Positions 22,129 through 33,063 of a stretch of 54,041 nt of DNA are shown in pieces (position 1 is the first letter of the stretch; every line of letters starts with the position of its first letter). A program made the position numbers and the translations under genes. Under the pieces are notes generated by a model. It did not search any database. It was not told where the DNA came from and saw only the letters and a program-made list of their open reading frames with translations. The stretch spans positions 1 to 54,041 of the forward strand of contig JAKJXP020000167.1 of the NCBI GenBank assembly GCA_022225965.2, in the 5' to 3' direction. This DNA comes from Diatrype stigma (lineage: Eukaryota; Ascomycota; Sordariomycetes; Xylariales; Diatrypaceae).

Positions 22129-24085
22129 CTAAGGCGCCGCGCCGGGAATGGCCGTGGCCCACGGGTACGCTGTCGTCATCGCCCCGCCGTAACTGCTAAG
22201 ATCATCGTAGTCCTTCGTGATCGTCTGGTTCTGGAGGATCTTCGTGACGAAGGGCAGGACGCTCGTGCTACGCGATGAGAGAAACCAAAGTCAGTATCTA
22301 GTCAAGTGGCTGAGAACTTGATCTCATGTAGCACATTGCATTTCTCTCTTCATGTAAGGACGAGAATCTCCTGCGTGTGACCAATCCCCCCTCCCCCCCA
22401 CTCCCAATAATAAAGGGGTGGGCGTAGAAAGACGGAAAAAAAAAAAAAAAGGAGAACAGTAATGAAGAGGGTGACGGTGACCGGGGCAACAAAACGGGGC
22501 CAACTCACAAACCACTCAGATCGCAGTGCGCGCCGCCCCGCACACTCATACCGATGCGGTCCTCGGCGCCGAGCCACTCGTAGACGGCCTTGGCGGCGGG
22601 GTAGACGACGACGCTGGTGCCCTTGGAGTTGGTGAAGGCGTCGCCGGTGCCCTGGTCGATGACGAGGGCGCGGGGCGCCAGGGCGGCGGCGACGGTGTGG
22701 GCGTCGAAGGGCAGGTTCTCGGCGTGGTTGACGAACGCGCCCAGCGCCGAGCTGGTCCACCACGGCGCCCCCGCCTTGGAGTTCTCCAGCGTCTCGTCCT
22801 GCCCCGACAGCGCGTGGTACCGGTACGGCCCCAGGCCCTGCACCCCGCTGCTCATCGGCATCGTCAGCGCCACCCGCTCGTCGAACAAGCCCGCTGCCAG
22901 CGCCGCCTTGCCCAGCCGCGAGCACCCCGTCACCGCCGCCCGCGCCGTGTCGATCTCCGGGACCGCGAGCGCGAGCGCGTCGAGCGTGCGGTGGAAGCCC
23001 CAGGCCCAGGCTGTTAGGGTGCCTGTTTGTGTTTGAGCGTGAGGGTGGGGATGCATTAGTTACACTGCAAGAAGTCGGGTTTGAACCCTCCCTCCTGTCC
23101 GCCTCCTTTTTCTTTTAGGCGAGGGGGGGGGGAGGGAGTGGGGAAGAAGGCGAGACGAAATAAGACGAGAAGACGACGCACCGATGTCCCGCCCATTATA
23201 CAGCGCCCAGAACGCGCCCGTCTTGGCGTTGCTGTCAGGCGCGACGGCCGTGTAGTCGAAGCCGACGACGGCGATGCCCGCCTGCAGGTACGGCTGGCTC
23301 TGCATGCCGCCGATGTTGATGACGACGGGCACGGGGTCCGCGGCGCTGGCGCCCGCGGGCAGGCTCAGCTGCGCCGAGAACCGCCCCGTCTTGCCCTCGG
23401 CCGCCAGCGAGACCTCGATGCTGACGGCCGTATTGCCGCTGCGCGTCGCCCGCACCGTCTCCTGGCTGTGGTCGGGGTAGTACCCGTACTGGTACTCTTG
23501 CAGCATTTGCACTGTGGGGATCGGTAGTGGAGATGTCTGGGATTAGCTCACCTTCTTTCTTTCTTTTTGTCTTCCGCTGGCAGCATCGAAAATAGGTAGG
23601 GGATAGGTAGGGAGGGCGCTTACGGAGCTCCGGCTTCCGGCACCGGTACCATTCCTCGGGCGTCTGGATACGCCCCGGCGCCTTACCGGTCATCACGTCG
23701 TCGGCGAATCCGGCCGACCCGTCTCCGTTGTCCAGCGTCGTCCGGGCCAGCGGGAGGAACGGGTCTGGCATCGTCGTCTGTAGCGGCACTGCGCAGGCAT
23801 CACTACTTTTTAGTGATGTCGGTCTTTCAAGACCTTCGGCTGGCGTAGCCTTTCAAAGCTCCCGGGACGTGAAACAAGGCCGCTTCGAGAAGACGAAGAG
23901 AAAAGGGGGAATTCAGCAAGGGAAACTTTTGGCTTACGCTCCTCCCATGTCGGGTATTTGGACGGAGATGGCAACGGGGCACATGCGACGGGCTCGTCCT
24001 GTCGCGGCGTCGGCGGGAGCGCCTGCGCGGCCCAGGGAAGGGTCGCCGTCGCCAGTAGGCTGAGGACAAGAGCGGATGTTGACAT
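22129..24085 (-). CDS. Secreted CE15 glucuronoyl esterase-like protein, 431 aa
   Basis: Five exons: 24085-23938, 23788-23624, 23511-23182, 23022-22509 and 22267-22129; the four introns (149, 112, 159 and 241 bp) are GT-AG and all phases agree. A signal peptide (residues 1 to about 22) precedes a short Pro/Ser linker without a CBM1 domain. The alpha/beta hydrolase shows LPDPF-like MPDPFLPL, EEWYRCRKPEL, YQYGYYPD, PVPVVINIGG, and the CE15 nucleophile elbow GCSRLGK (S249, with the substrate-contacting Arg and Lys), and GGAHCDLSG (H380). Such enzymes cut the ester between lignin alcohols and 4-O-methyl-glucuronate of xylan, outside the cell. In characterised fungal members the acid is Glu in PQESG; here the matching segment is PMSSG (S272). 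An Asp in VIDQGTGD (D337 or D342) could replace it. So the fold and Ser-His pair are clear, while activity and substrate are less so. Confidence 0.88.
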
Positions 24086-25682
24086 TTTCAGACTATGGTA
24101 TGGTAACGAGATTGAATCTCGGAAAGGGGAAAAGGGTGAACAGGGGAGAAAGATATTGGAAGGCCACTTAGTTGGTCATTGACAGCCACGGGGCAGTAGC
24201 TATATACATATGTAGGCTATATATACCATGCCCCCGGAACGCCCCCCTCCACAGAAGAGCATCTCGGAATATGAAGCTCCATAATTCCTATCCTCTTCCA
24301 CACCTATTGCCGGTTGCCCGAGGATCCAGTGCGGTGTCGGGTATTTGCCTGTGCTGCATGCGGCCAGCTCGCATGAAAGCCTCATTAAGGATGTCCCACC
24401 GGAACCTGGACACCTATGAACATACATGAGGGAGACAACAGGTAGACGATCAATATCTTGAAAGGTATCGAATACAGGCCATTTCAGTTCGATTTCTAGC
24501 TGTTTATAAGAACTTCCAGAAGAACAAGTATCGCAATGAAGCTCGAGTATGGCTGACAGTAGTTACAAGGGGGATTCCCTCCTTGGTGGATAGCTTTGGC
24601 GACTTTAGCCGGTATGGCCAAAGACGGCAATTACTTGATAGGGGCGAGTAGACCGACAGGACATGTACTCAATGTAAGTACCTATACAGGTAATAACCTG
24701 AGTAAAGGCGCTCTGTCTGTATAGTCCACCTGGGCAGGCCCAAAGAGATGCCAAGTATAAAAGTTACTACCCAAACCTGAACCGGTTACACTCAGAATTG
24801 AAAATGGTCAAAATGCCAAAAAGGAAGCAAACCGTGAGGGCCAGGCTGTTCTTACTACGAGCTTCAGCTTCCTCCATTGAGAGGATGGGTAACAATTGCA
24901 ATATAAATACCTCCTTGACATCCACATAGGTTTCTAGGTACATGCAGGTGGTTTAGGTGGCCGTTGCGCCAGGCACCACCGCCACTACCTTAAATACATA
25001 CATATGTAGGTACCTGTTAGGCATCGCGACTTAACTGTACTTTAACTGTACTTGTAACTACTAGGTAGGGATCATATTGATGAAGAAGCGTCCTCCTATA
25101 ACCTCGGAGTGATCGATCATGTGTGATATGATCTCACTATCCTCCCGTAGCATCAGACTATCATATCAGACTATCATAGTACCTACAGGTTGCACCTAAT
25201 GTTGATGGCTCTCACAATGATCCAGAACAGTTTAGCTCTCTCCGCGATAATTACCTACGAGGCTATGACGGACACATTCATGGTTGCAATAAACCGCTCC
25301 AATAAACCTGCCACCTGCCTGCATTGGTGACAAGGTTGCACTTTACCATTTGGTCCAATTCCGTAACGCTTAGGCCATCTTAAACCAATCAAGAGCGTTA
25401 AATTATAGGCCCCGCCTTACTTGACATTCGGTATTTCCCGTCTTTCTGGACCGTCCCACGCTAGCCCTGATAGGCATCGCTTGCTGAATTTCACCAACGC
25501 GCTTTCGTTAACTAATATCCAGATTTCCACTTTCGTACCGCGTAGATTTCTTCCCCTTTCGTAGGTCTCGTTGAAGCTGCTATTACATACGTCCTTCCTT
25601 CGTGCGTAGAACACGCTCTAATCCCGACGTTGGGAATCTTCACCTCCATTGTCCGAAGACTCGCATATCTTCAACTTTAGAT
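24086..25682. other. Divergent promoter region
   Basis: This 1.6 kb lies between two genes pointing away from each other (CE15 esterase to the left, Pro-rich protein to the right) and probably holds both promoters. It contains palindrome-like words of the TAGGTACCT type (about 25007-25015), a direct repeat ACTGTACTTTAACTGTACTTG near 25033 and a direct repeat ATCAGACTATCAT near 25150-25175. No gene is seen. Confidence 0.5.
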
Positions 25683-27053
25683 ATGGCTTTCTTCATCGGA
25701 AGACCGCTGCCATCCTGGAACATACCATTACCCCCGGATTTTCCCCAGGCACCGCCACCGGCACCGGCGCCGGCACCATCACCATACTCCTATCCTGTGC
25801 CTCATCCCCAGGCACCCCCATACGGCGGGTACTACCAGCCGCCGGAGCTCATAACCAAGCTTTACCACAAGCTGTCTGTCATTGACTATGACCTTCGCTG
25901 CCCGATCGATCTAGTGCACCTGATCGTCAAAGCTGCTATGCGTGACCCGGTGATCGCCCAAGATATTGATCTCCTTGTTGCGCGCCGTGCCCAGGAGTTT
26001 AGACCGGCTCCCCAGCAGCAACCTCAGAACGTCCAGCAGCTACCTCCAAACCCTGGCCCGTCCGGTCCAGCTACTTCGGTTCCACCGAATGGCGCCCAAT
26101 ACCAGGCAGCAGCCCTTCAGGTTGCAACTGGGGGAACTCAAACCCCGGCGCCTCGGCCGACCCCGGCGCCAGCTCAACGCCAAGCCGCAGCGCACCCTCC
26201 GGCCGCAGCTCCGCCTGCTGCGCGGCCTACAGCACCGCCTCGGAGTGAGGCATCATCAGGTCGTCAACATAGTGACACGCCGGAAATGCTTGTTGCTGGG
26301 GAACCGTTGCATCTTATCAAGGACCCACTAGTAATTCCAACATGTCCCAGACCAGCCAAGTCGGCCACCGAGCTTCAAGTGCCTCAGACGGCTTCGGGTT
26401 CAGCTGCGAGGACGACGGGCAACCACCAAGGCAATGCGATTAACTTGACGAACGATGAAGCAGATCCCGATTCAGAACCGCGAGAAAAGCCAGCAGATTA
26501 TTCGAAACTGCTAGAAATGACGGAGAAGGACCTCGGCTGGCATGGGAAGTACGACAATGTGTCGGATCAACGCCAAGTCAGTCTCGGCATCCAAGTGGCC
26601 ATCAAAATCGAGAAGCTACTGGAGCGCCTCCGTGGTTATATGGAGACCAACAAGTCGTTTTCGAACCGGGTGCATATCTTGACAGTCATGCGCGAGATAA
26701 TCATGGCGCCACTGCAGACCGAGGGCTCGCGCATCGGCCGCGAGGTCCGGAACAGCGCCTACCAGTACGACGACAACTTCGTATGGGCCGTGGAGAAGTT
26801 GACAGACGCGCAAAAGCAGAAATTGAAGACACTGGATGGCGGCAAGTGGGTAGAGGCATTGCGCGAGTTGATGGAGCAAGCGGACGCATACTGCGTGTTC
26901 CCAAAATTACGAGAGGCCCTGGTCGCCATTGACCCCGCCGCGGCGAATTCGGGAGAAGACCAGGATGGCGAGGACGGTGACGAGGATGGCGACGGCGACG
27001 AAGACGAGGATGGCAACGCCGACGAGGACGAGGGCGAAGCCGACGACGAATAG
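25683..27053 (+). CDS. Hypothetical Pro-rich protein with acidic tail (456 aa)
   Basis: The open frame extends upstream to 25602 only by a GTG codon; the first ATG is at 25683 (MAFFIGRPLPSW), giving 456 residues. Residues 15-60 are Pro/Ala/Tyr-rich, followed by a helical stretch (ELITKLYHKLSVIDYDLRCP, HLIVKAAMRDPVIAQDIDLL), a long Pro/Ala/Gln linker to about 270, and a second ordered helical region at about 285-425 (KLLEMTEKDLGWHGKYDN, IKIEKLLERLRGYMETNKSF, MREIIMAPLQTEG, FVWAVEKLTDAQKQKLKTLD). The last 35 residues are almost all D, E and G. An acidic tail after a helical domain is common in nuclear or chromatin proteins, but no named domain is recognised. It has no signal peptide. The coding bias and GC content are those of a real gene. 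Confidence 0.75.
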   Translation: MAFFIGRPLPSWNIPLPPDFPQAPPPAPAPAPSPYSYPVPHPQAPPYGGYYQPPELITKLYHKLSVIDYDLRCPIDLVHLIVKAAMRDPVIAQDIDLLVARRAQEFRPAPQQQPQNVQQLPPNPGPSGPATSVPPNGAQYQAAALQVATGGTQTPAPRPTPAPAQRQAAAHPPAAAPPAARPTAPPRSEASSGRQHSDTPEMLVAGEPLHLIKDPLVIPTCPRPAKSATELQVPQTASGSAARTTGNHQGNAINLTNDEADPDSEPREKPADYSKLLEMTEKDLGWHGKYDNVSDQRQVSLGIQVAIKIEKLLERLRGYMETNKSFSNRVHILTVMREIIMAPLQTEGSRIGREVRNSAYQYDDNFVWAVEKLTDAQKQKLKTLDGGKWVEALRELMEQADAYCVFPKLREALVAIDPAAANSGEDQDGEDGDEDGDGDEDEDGNADEDEGEADDE

Positions 27054-29357
27054 GCGGCCCTCAGCTGTCTCGCAACTATACTCGATCACATGGAGACCTT
27101 CCACTTACGCCCCGTAGAAATGCCCTGACCATCTCATCAATTTGGGGGATATGTTCATGGGTGTCGTAAATTCAAGACTTCAATTGGTGTTGATAACTCA
27201 AGAGCTATTGCCGGGTGTGTTGAGCAGTTTTCCAGTCAATAGCCTCGTTGACAGGCCGAGAAGACACGACTACCCTATTGCTTCGTTCATTCCGTTGAGA
27301 GCATTTGCCAATCTCACACTGCTGTTTCGCATTGCGGTTTAACTTATCAGGGGTGTTGCGACGGGCAGCCTGCCTTGTCTGCCGGCCAAAGTGTCTTCTA
27401 GGTTTCTTGGTGTCAAGCTGAAAATGAACAACGGAAACTGCTCTTCTCTCTCATCTCCACCTCCCACCCCAGATAGTCGACTACTTCCTACGTTGCATCA
27501 GGGTAGAACCTATGGAGGCGGCGTCTCGAAAGGGCGGCGAATCCTTCTGTCCATCCGATGACTAAAGTTCATCGCCCCAAGATCCACGCATTTATGTCGT
27601 TGAGAAAATCGGCTTCGGCATCAACACCGAATCACAAGCATCGCCGTGTTTTCCAACTCTTGCAACGCGGTCCAGCAAGGCGGCTGCGTCGATCCACTAC
27701 CAAATCTCAGCCCCTGCTAGGTAGACGTTCGCCAAGGTGTTCCATCTTCAAGACTGTCGTGTCGCGTTAGCACTGCCGTGTCTCTTGGTATTTGAGAAAC
27801 CCAAGTGCGTCCACTTTCTGGTCTTTATGCGCATTCTCTCGCACTCTTGTTCGACCTCACTCGTATTGCCAAATGGTTCTTTCGTGCGCTATTTTGATGT
27901 GGAATACGATTGATTGGGTGTAGCGTAGGGTCTTCACGATCTATGCTTTTAAGACGAAGCTGAGGAGCGGTGTTGTTCTGGCGTCAACGGGTCTAGGAAA
28001 GGGGGTTTGAGAGCATCGGTGTTGTGAACAGACCAGGGAGTGCCTAGTGTCAGACTGTTCTGGCGTCGGGCGTTGAAGATGTTGTGAGTGTTGATCTGAT
28101 TATCATCGAATAATGTCCACCCAGTAAAGATGGCAACCACCTCTACCTCTAGAGCTAGTTTTAAGTCAAGAAAACTTGGCCTGGGAGTCAATACCAACCT
28201 ACTACCTACATTTCTACACCCCGTTTCTCCGTCTGGCTATTGTCCTTGCGTATGAACAACCTGTGAGGCATCTGCTAATGCCGCCAGAATGTATGAATAA
28301 GTGAATGGTAAACGATTATGTCTAAGCCACTATTAGGCCGTAAGAAGCTTTTCTTTGGCGTTAATGACTGTCTTTAAACCAAAACAAAATAAAAATAAAA
28401 GGGGGTTGTAGGGGGCTCAGATGGATGGGTGGGTGGATAGGGGTATTGGGTCGGGTAGGTAGGGTAGGAAAGCATGCTGTCGTAGATAGAATAAGTAGGC
28501 AGAGCTGCAAGTACAGTTCGATACGCGAGATAAATACGGAATAATATGACATTCGTACACATTTTGACCCCAATATACTTTAGGTAACTATTGCAACTAC
28601 CTAGTGCAGCGTTTCTGTAATTGGGTTGCCATTGCGCGACGGCAATCCACCCAATCCAGGGTGCTGATTGCAGTAGATGCGTTGCTTGACATCCTGGATG
28701 TGATATATTATCTAGCAAAAAAGCATCCTTTGCTTTACTACCTAGTTATAAAGACTCTAACATCGTGGTTACGAATCCGTTATCTCTTGGTGTACCTAGA
28801 CAGCTATACGTTGTTCAGCTAAACAGTCTGATCACTGTAGGCCCGAGAATCTGACCGTTGCTCTATGTCTTAGGGAATGTCTGCATAGCGCTGGGAGATC
28901 GCGATTCCGATGTATCAATCATATGCTTCTTCTTCTTCTTTTCCGGCTAGATGACGTATCCGCGCAATTCACGCACTAATAATTACTGGCCGGCGCCGAA
29001 AAGTGTTGAGACTCCATTCTTTTGGTGGGTGGGATAGTGCGGCGCAGAGCAACTAGTATATATATAATGTATCTGGCATCGTAAGGAGGGAGACCCTTGT
29101 TACTACGAACAACCTATGGAACAGCTGAATAGTAGGCAAGGATTCACACCGCTTCACGCCATTTCAGACGGGCCGCTGCCTGCAGGTCCCGTACAGTAAG
29201 CCACCGGCACCTGAGCTCCCGCTTGGCTGTATATTTAAAAAGCAGACCCTGTCCAGCTAGTCGCACAACCGTAATTCACACGCCTTTCAGATAAAGAAAT
29301 CACCAAAGTCGGGTAGGCGGTCCGTGATCAACTCCGTGGTGGTGAATTTTAGCAACC
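27054..29357. other. Intergenic spacer with a MITE remnant
   Basis: 2.3 kb without a recognisable gene. Open frames are under 115 codons. A repeat related to the MITE at 46967-47550 lies at about 28560-28696 (listed separately). AT-rich stretches and a C/T-simple tract (CTTCTTCTTCTTCTTTTCC, about 28925) are present. The last 300 bases are the promoter of the hydrolase gene, with a TATATATATAAT stretch near 29057. Confidence 0.5.
28560..28696 (+). mobile_element. Truncated MITE end related to the 47 kb element
   Basis: The stretch GACGGCAATCCACCCAATCC and the final GCGTTGCTTGACATCCTG match the right-hand end of the element at 46967-47550 (ACGGCAATCCACCAAATCC and GCGTTGCGTGACATCCTG), including its terminal CATCCTG. 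About 40 bases between those blocks are missing here. No matching left terminus is seen at the expected distance, so this seems a truncated copy with only the right terminal repeat. Confidence 0.6.
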
Positions 29358-30659
29358 ATGGCACCACGGGCGAAGAAGAAGCCCGCTGTACTCGATAAGC
29401 AGCCCGTGGACGTGGCGGGGCTGAGGGCGAGGACATCGGCGGCAGCGGAGCAAAAGGAACACGAGGAAGAGCCAGAGGAGCTAGAAGAGTTCCGCCGCTC
29501 TCCCGCCCCGCTCCCCGCCGCCACGCACCCCCCTCTAACCGCCCTCGCCCACTTCTGCCGCATCTGGCTGATGAAAATCATCGCCTTCCTCGGGCTGCGC
29601 CTGATCCGGCTCCTCCGGCCCGCACCGCCCGAGACCCGCCCGTCCTTCACGCGCCGCTACGCCTGCCGCCCCGGTCTCGAGGTCCGGTTCTTCGTGCCGC
29701 CTCCCGCGCTCGCGACGGCAGGATTGAAGGAGAAGGAGCAGACGAGGGAGACCCCGCTCTACATCGACATCCACGGCGGCGGCTTCGCCGTCGGCGACGC
29801 CGAGCTCGACGACGCCTTCTGCAGCGGCTGGGCGCGCCGCACCGGCATGCTGGTCGCGTCGCTGAGCTACCGCAAGGCGCCGCGCCACCCGGTGCCGACG
29901 GCCGCGGGCGACGTCGCCGCGCTCGCGGCCGCCGTCATCGCCGACGACGACCTCCCGCGCCGCATCCGCATCGACCGGTCGCGCGTCGTGTGCGGCGGCT
30001 TCAGCGCCGGCGGCAACCTGTGCCTCGCGGCCTCGCTGCTGGCGCCGCTGAGCGGAAAGGTGCGCGCCGCCGTGTCCTACTACCCCATCGTGGACTTCTC
30101 GTCGCCGCCGCACCAGAAGTACGCCGATCGCCTGTACAAAGGAGGGCGGCGGGCCGCCACTACTACTACTACTACTTCTGCAGCTCGATCTGTGGAAGCG
30201 ACAGCCAAGGGGGGCGCAGCGGCGGCGGCAGGGCAGGTCATCGAGGACGAGTTCGACTCGATCGCGACGTCGGGCCCGTGTCTGGACTGGGGCTACGTGC
30301 CGGTGGGCCACAACCGCAAGGACCCGGTGCTGTCGCCGCGGTACGCGGCGCGGCGCGACCAGCTGCCGCCGAGCGTCTGCCTCGTCGGCGCCCAGCACGA
30401 CATGCTGTGCCGCGAGGCGCGCGAGATGGCGCACTGGCTGGCGAGGCGGCCCGTGCCGGCGCGGGGGGCGCCGGGCTGGGAGGATAGCTGGGAGGATTGC
30501 GGTCGCCGCTACAAGTGGGTGCTGGCGAAGGGCGCGCGGCATGCGTTCGCGGAGGATTTTCGGCGCGAGAAGAGCGCGCGCGCGGATCGGAGGCGCGAAT
30601 TTGCTGATGGCATCTTTGATGATGTACATCGGTGGCTGAGGGAGACGGTCTTGGTCTGA
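29358..30659 (+). CDS. Alpha/beta hydrolase, hormone-sensitive-lipase type (433 aa)
   Basis: A single exon. After a variable charged N-terminus (1 to about 55) and a hydrophobic segment (about 60-90, MKIIAFLGLRLIRLL) that may anchor the protein in a membrane, the catalytic domain shows the HSL-family oxyanion motif HGGGF (starting at H139), the nucleophile elbow GFSAGGN (S216), D348 in VGAQHDML and H395 in GARHAF. This is an Abhydrolase_3 carboxylesterase/lipase-like enzyme for small or medium acyl esters; the substrate is not known. An insertion rich in T and A (about 268-290, a polymorphic ACT repeat) lies between elbow and acid. It converges with the MFS exporter gene on the right. Very GC-rich; the 364-codon antisense frame over it is a shadow. 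Confidence 0.88.
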   Translation: MAPRAKKKPAVLDKQPVDVAGLRARTSAAAEQKEHEEEPEELEEFRRSPAPLPAATHPPLTALAHFCRIWLMKIIAFLGLRLIRLLRPAPPETRPSFTRRYACRPGLEVRFFVPPPALATAGLKEKEQTRETPLYIDIHGGGFAVGDAELDDAFCSGWARRTGMLVASLSYRKAPRHPVPTAAGDVAALAAAVIADDDLPRRIRIDRSRVVCGGFSAGGNLCLAASLLAPLSGKVRAAVSYYPIVDFSSPPHQKYADRLYKGGRRAATTTTTTSAARSVEATAKGGAAAAAGQVIEDEFDSIATSGPCLDWGYVPVGHNRKDPVLSPRYAARRDQLPPSVCLVGAQHDMLCREAREMAHWLARRPVPARGAPGWEDSWEDCGRRYKWVLAKGARHAFAEDFRREKSARADRRREFADGIFDDVHRWLRETVLV

Positions 30660-31034
30660 TCGGGTCGGATTGGACGTGACTTGACCGGACTGTGGTAAAG
30701 AGTTACTCGGTCATGCCGCCTACTCATACGCGCCCATTGCTTGATCCATCCGTGATCTTTCAACTTGAGGTCGGGATTGGACGACAGCGAATCGACATCA
30801 TAGTAGGTATGGTTTAGCATTGACGTATCAGTTAATTACGAATATACATGGCACTCATCTAACGGCTGGGAAGTTGCAATGTATTTTGAATAAAAGATGT
30901 ATATATATACGTCTAGATTTCTATATCTATATATGTACGGCAATCAAGCATTATCATTAGACGCATGAGCTTTTATCCAAAAGAACCAACAACGCTGAGA
31001 ACATGCTTATCATCATCGTTATTCAATACCTAGT
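30660..31034. other. Convergent 3' intergenic region
   Basis: This AT-rich region (with TATATATATAC and TATATCTATATATG stretches near 30900-30935) separates the 3' ends of the hydrolase and MFS genes. No gene is seen; it probably holds both polyadenylation sites. Confidence 0.5.
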
Positions 31035-33063
31035 CTAAGCACCCTTTTCGCCTCGAGCCTCGTTGTTATTGTTGCTGCTGTCCGTCTCATCAGGGGCCTT
31101 CATCAGGCTCTGGAGGCCCGTCTTGAACTCCTTGTGCTCCTTGCTGAGCACGTTGGAGCCGACCAGGGGGCTGGCGAGGAGACCGACGGCGGCCCAGGCG
31201 GTGGAGAAGATGTAGATGTTGCGCAGCGAGAACCAATACGCGGCGCGAGCGAGATCGCCCTGCTCGCCCTGCAGCGCGGCCACCAGCCCCACGTTGCCCG
31301 CAGCGCTGCTCCCGGACAGCTGGCCCGCCAGCTCCGGGCCCAGCCCAGTCAGCAGGGCCGGGTACTGCTTCTGCATGGAGTTCTGGAAGATGACGCCGCC
31401 GATGACGACGGAGATGGAGGTCGAGAGCTGGCGGACGAAGCCGAAGGTCGACGTCACGGCCGCCATGTCGTGGCGGTGCACGCGCGACTGCAGCGCGACA
31501 AGCGGCGACTGGAAGTTGGGCCCGACGCCGATTCCGGCCACGATCTGGTAGACGATCAGCTTGGGCCAGTTGGCCTTGGCGCCGAGGTCGACGAACAGGC
31601 CGAACCCCAGCGTCAGGACGAACATGCCGAAGACGATCGCCGGCAGGTACTTGCCCGTGCGCTTGATGAAGAGGCCCGTGCCGGCCGAGACGAAGGAGAG
31701 CGAGAGCGCGTAGGGGAGCAGGTACAGGCCCGAGAACAGGGACGAGGCGCCCAGCACGGCCTGGAAGTACAGGGGCAGCCAGTAGCTGCCGGAGATGAAG
31801 ACGACGCCGTGGCTGAAGGCGACGAAGAAGGCGACGATGTTCTGCCAGGGCCGGAACAGGCGCGCGGGGATGATGGGGAACTCGGCGTAGTGCTTCTCGT
31901 AGAAGTAGAAGAGCACGACGGTGAGGGCGCCGAAGACCAGCAGGCACACTGTCGTCGCCGACCCCCACGGGTACGTGATCCCGCCGAACTCGAGCCCGAA
32001 CAGGAACATCAGCGTGCCACCGATGATCAGCAAGCTGCCGATCCAGTCGACCGCCGCCAAGCCTTGGCGCACCGGCGTCTTCGGGTTGTGCAGCTTAAGC
32101 ACGAAGACCAGGATCGCGAACCCCACCCCGGAGATCGGAAGGTTGACGTAGAAGCACCACCGCCAGGTCACCTGGCTCGTGAACACACCGCCGAGGATGG
32201 GCCCGAGGGCCGACGCGACAGCCCATACCATGCCCATAATGCCGTACTGGAACATCTCGAGTTAGCGATTTGCTTTCTTGGCAGTTTTCATTTGTTCTAC
32301 CACCAAGGCTAACTCCGATCAAGAAGAAAAAGAAATAACTATAACCACAGATGTGTTTTCAGATCGGGGGCTCGTCGCAACTTACATAAGTACCGCGCCT
32401 CCGCATGGAGAACAGGTCGGTGACGCAGATGTTGACCTGGACGACGATGCCGCCGCCGCCGACGCCCTGGACGGCGCGGCCGGCGATCAGCATGGCCATG
32501 CTGACGCTGACGGCGCACAGCAGGGAGCCGACGAAGAAGACGGCGACGGCGAGCAGCAGGATGGGCTTGCGGCCCCAGATGTCGCTGATCTTGCCCCACG
32601 AGGGCACCGAGACGGCGTTGGCCAGCAGGTACGCGCTGCCGACCCACGTGTAGCCCAGCGGCGACCGGAACTCGGCCGCGATGGTCGGGATCGCCGTCGT
32701 CACGATCGTCACGTCGAGCGCGGCCAGGAACAGCGCCGAGCACAGCGCCAGCACGATCAGGTTCGTCTCGAATTTCGTGCGCGTCGCCTCGGGCTCCACC
32801 GGTGCGCCCTCCGCCTTCTTCCCGCCCGCTTCCTGCTCCCCCTCGGATACCTGTTGCGGCGAGGCGGCATCGTCCGACGACGACGGCGTGTCGGGCGTCG
32901 CCGCCGCCGCGTTGGCGACTATTTCGCCTTTGCTGCTTCCGTCGACTGATGGGTTCTCCGACCTCTTTTTCTCATCATCCCCTACGCCTGCGTCGCGTTC
33001 CAGGTCCGGCAACGGCAGGGTCCCATACTCCTTTTCTTCGCCGGGATTTGATTCGCGAGTCAT
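31035..33063 (-). CDS. MFS exporter, DHA2 (14-TM drug:H+ antiporter) type, 629 aa
   Basis: Exon 1 runs from ATG 33063 to 32386 and exon 2 from 32246 to 31035; the 139-bp intron (gtaagt, gctaac branch, ttccag) restores the family sequence RRRGTY-YGIMGMVWAVASALGP. A charged, Ser/Ala-rich cytosolic N-terminus of about 90 residues precedes 14 predicted spans. Motif A is GKISDIWGRKPILL, the motif before TM5 reads AVQGVGGGGI, and motif C-like sequence is ALGPILGGVFTSQVTWRWCFYVNLP, all typical of DHA2 efflux pumps (toxin, azole or metabolite exporters). The C-terminal tail is short and polar with an Asn run. The neighbour is a convergent esterase. Substrate cannot be inferred, since no biosynthetic genes flank it. 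The 392-codon frame on the plus strand is a GC-driven shadow. Confidence 0.92.

Noticed and set aside
23075..23100. GGGTTTGAACCCT word considered as a tRNA T arm
   Set aside because: It lies within intron 3 of the CE15 gene and no acceptor, D or anticodon arms can be folded around it.
29535..30629. 364-codon minus-strand open frame
   Set aside because: Antisense to the alpha/beta hydrolase, with R/A/V/H-rich composition caused by GC-rich third positions. The plus strand has all catalytic motifs.
31134..32312. 392-codon plus-strand open frame
   Set aside because: It is antisense to the MFS gene, rich in R/E/D/G from reversed GC-rich codons, and has no domain. It is a shadow of the real gene.
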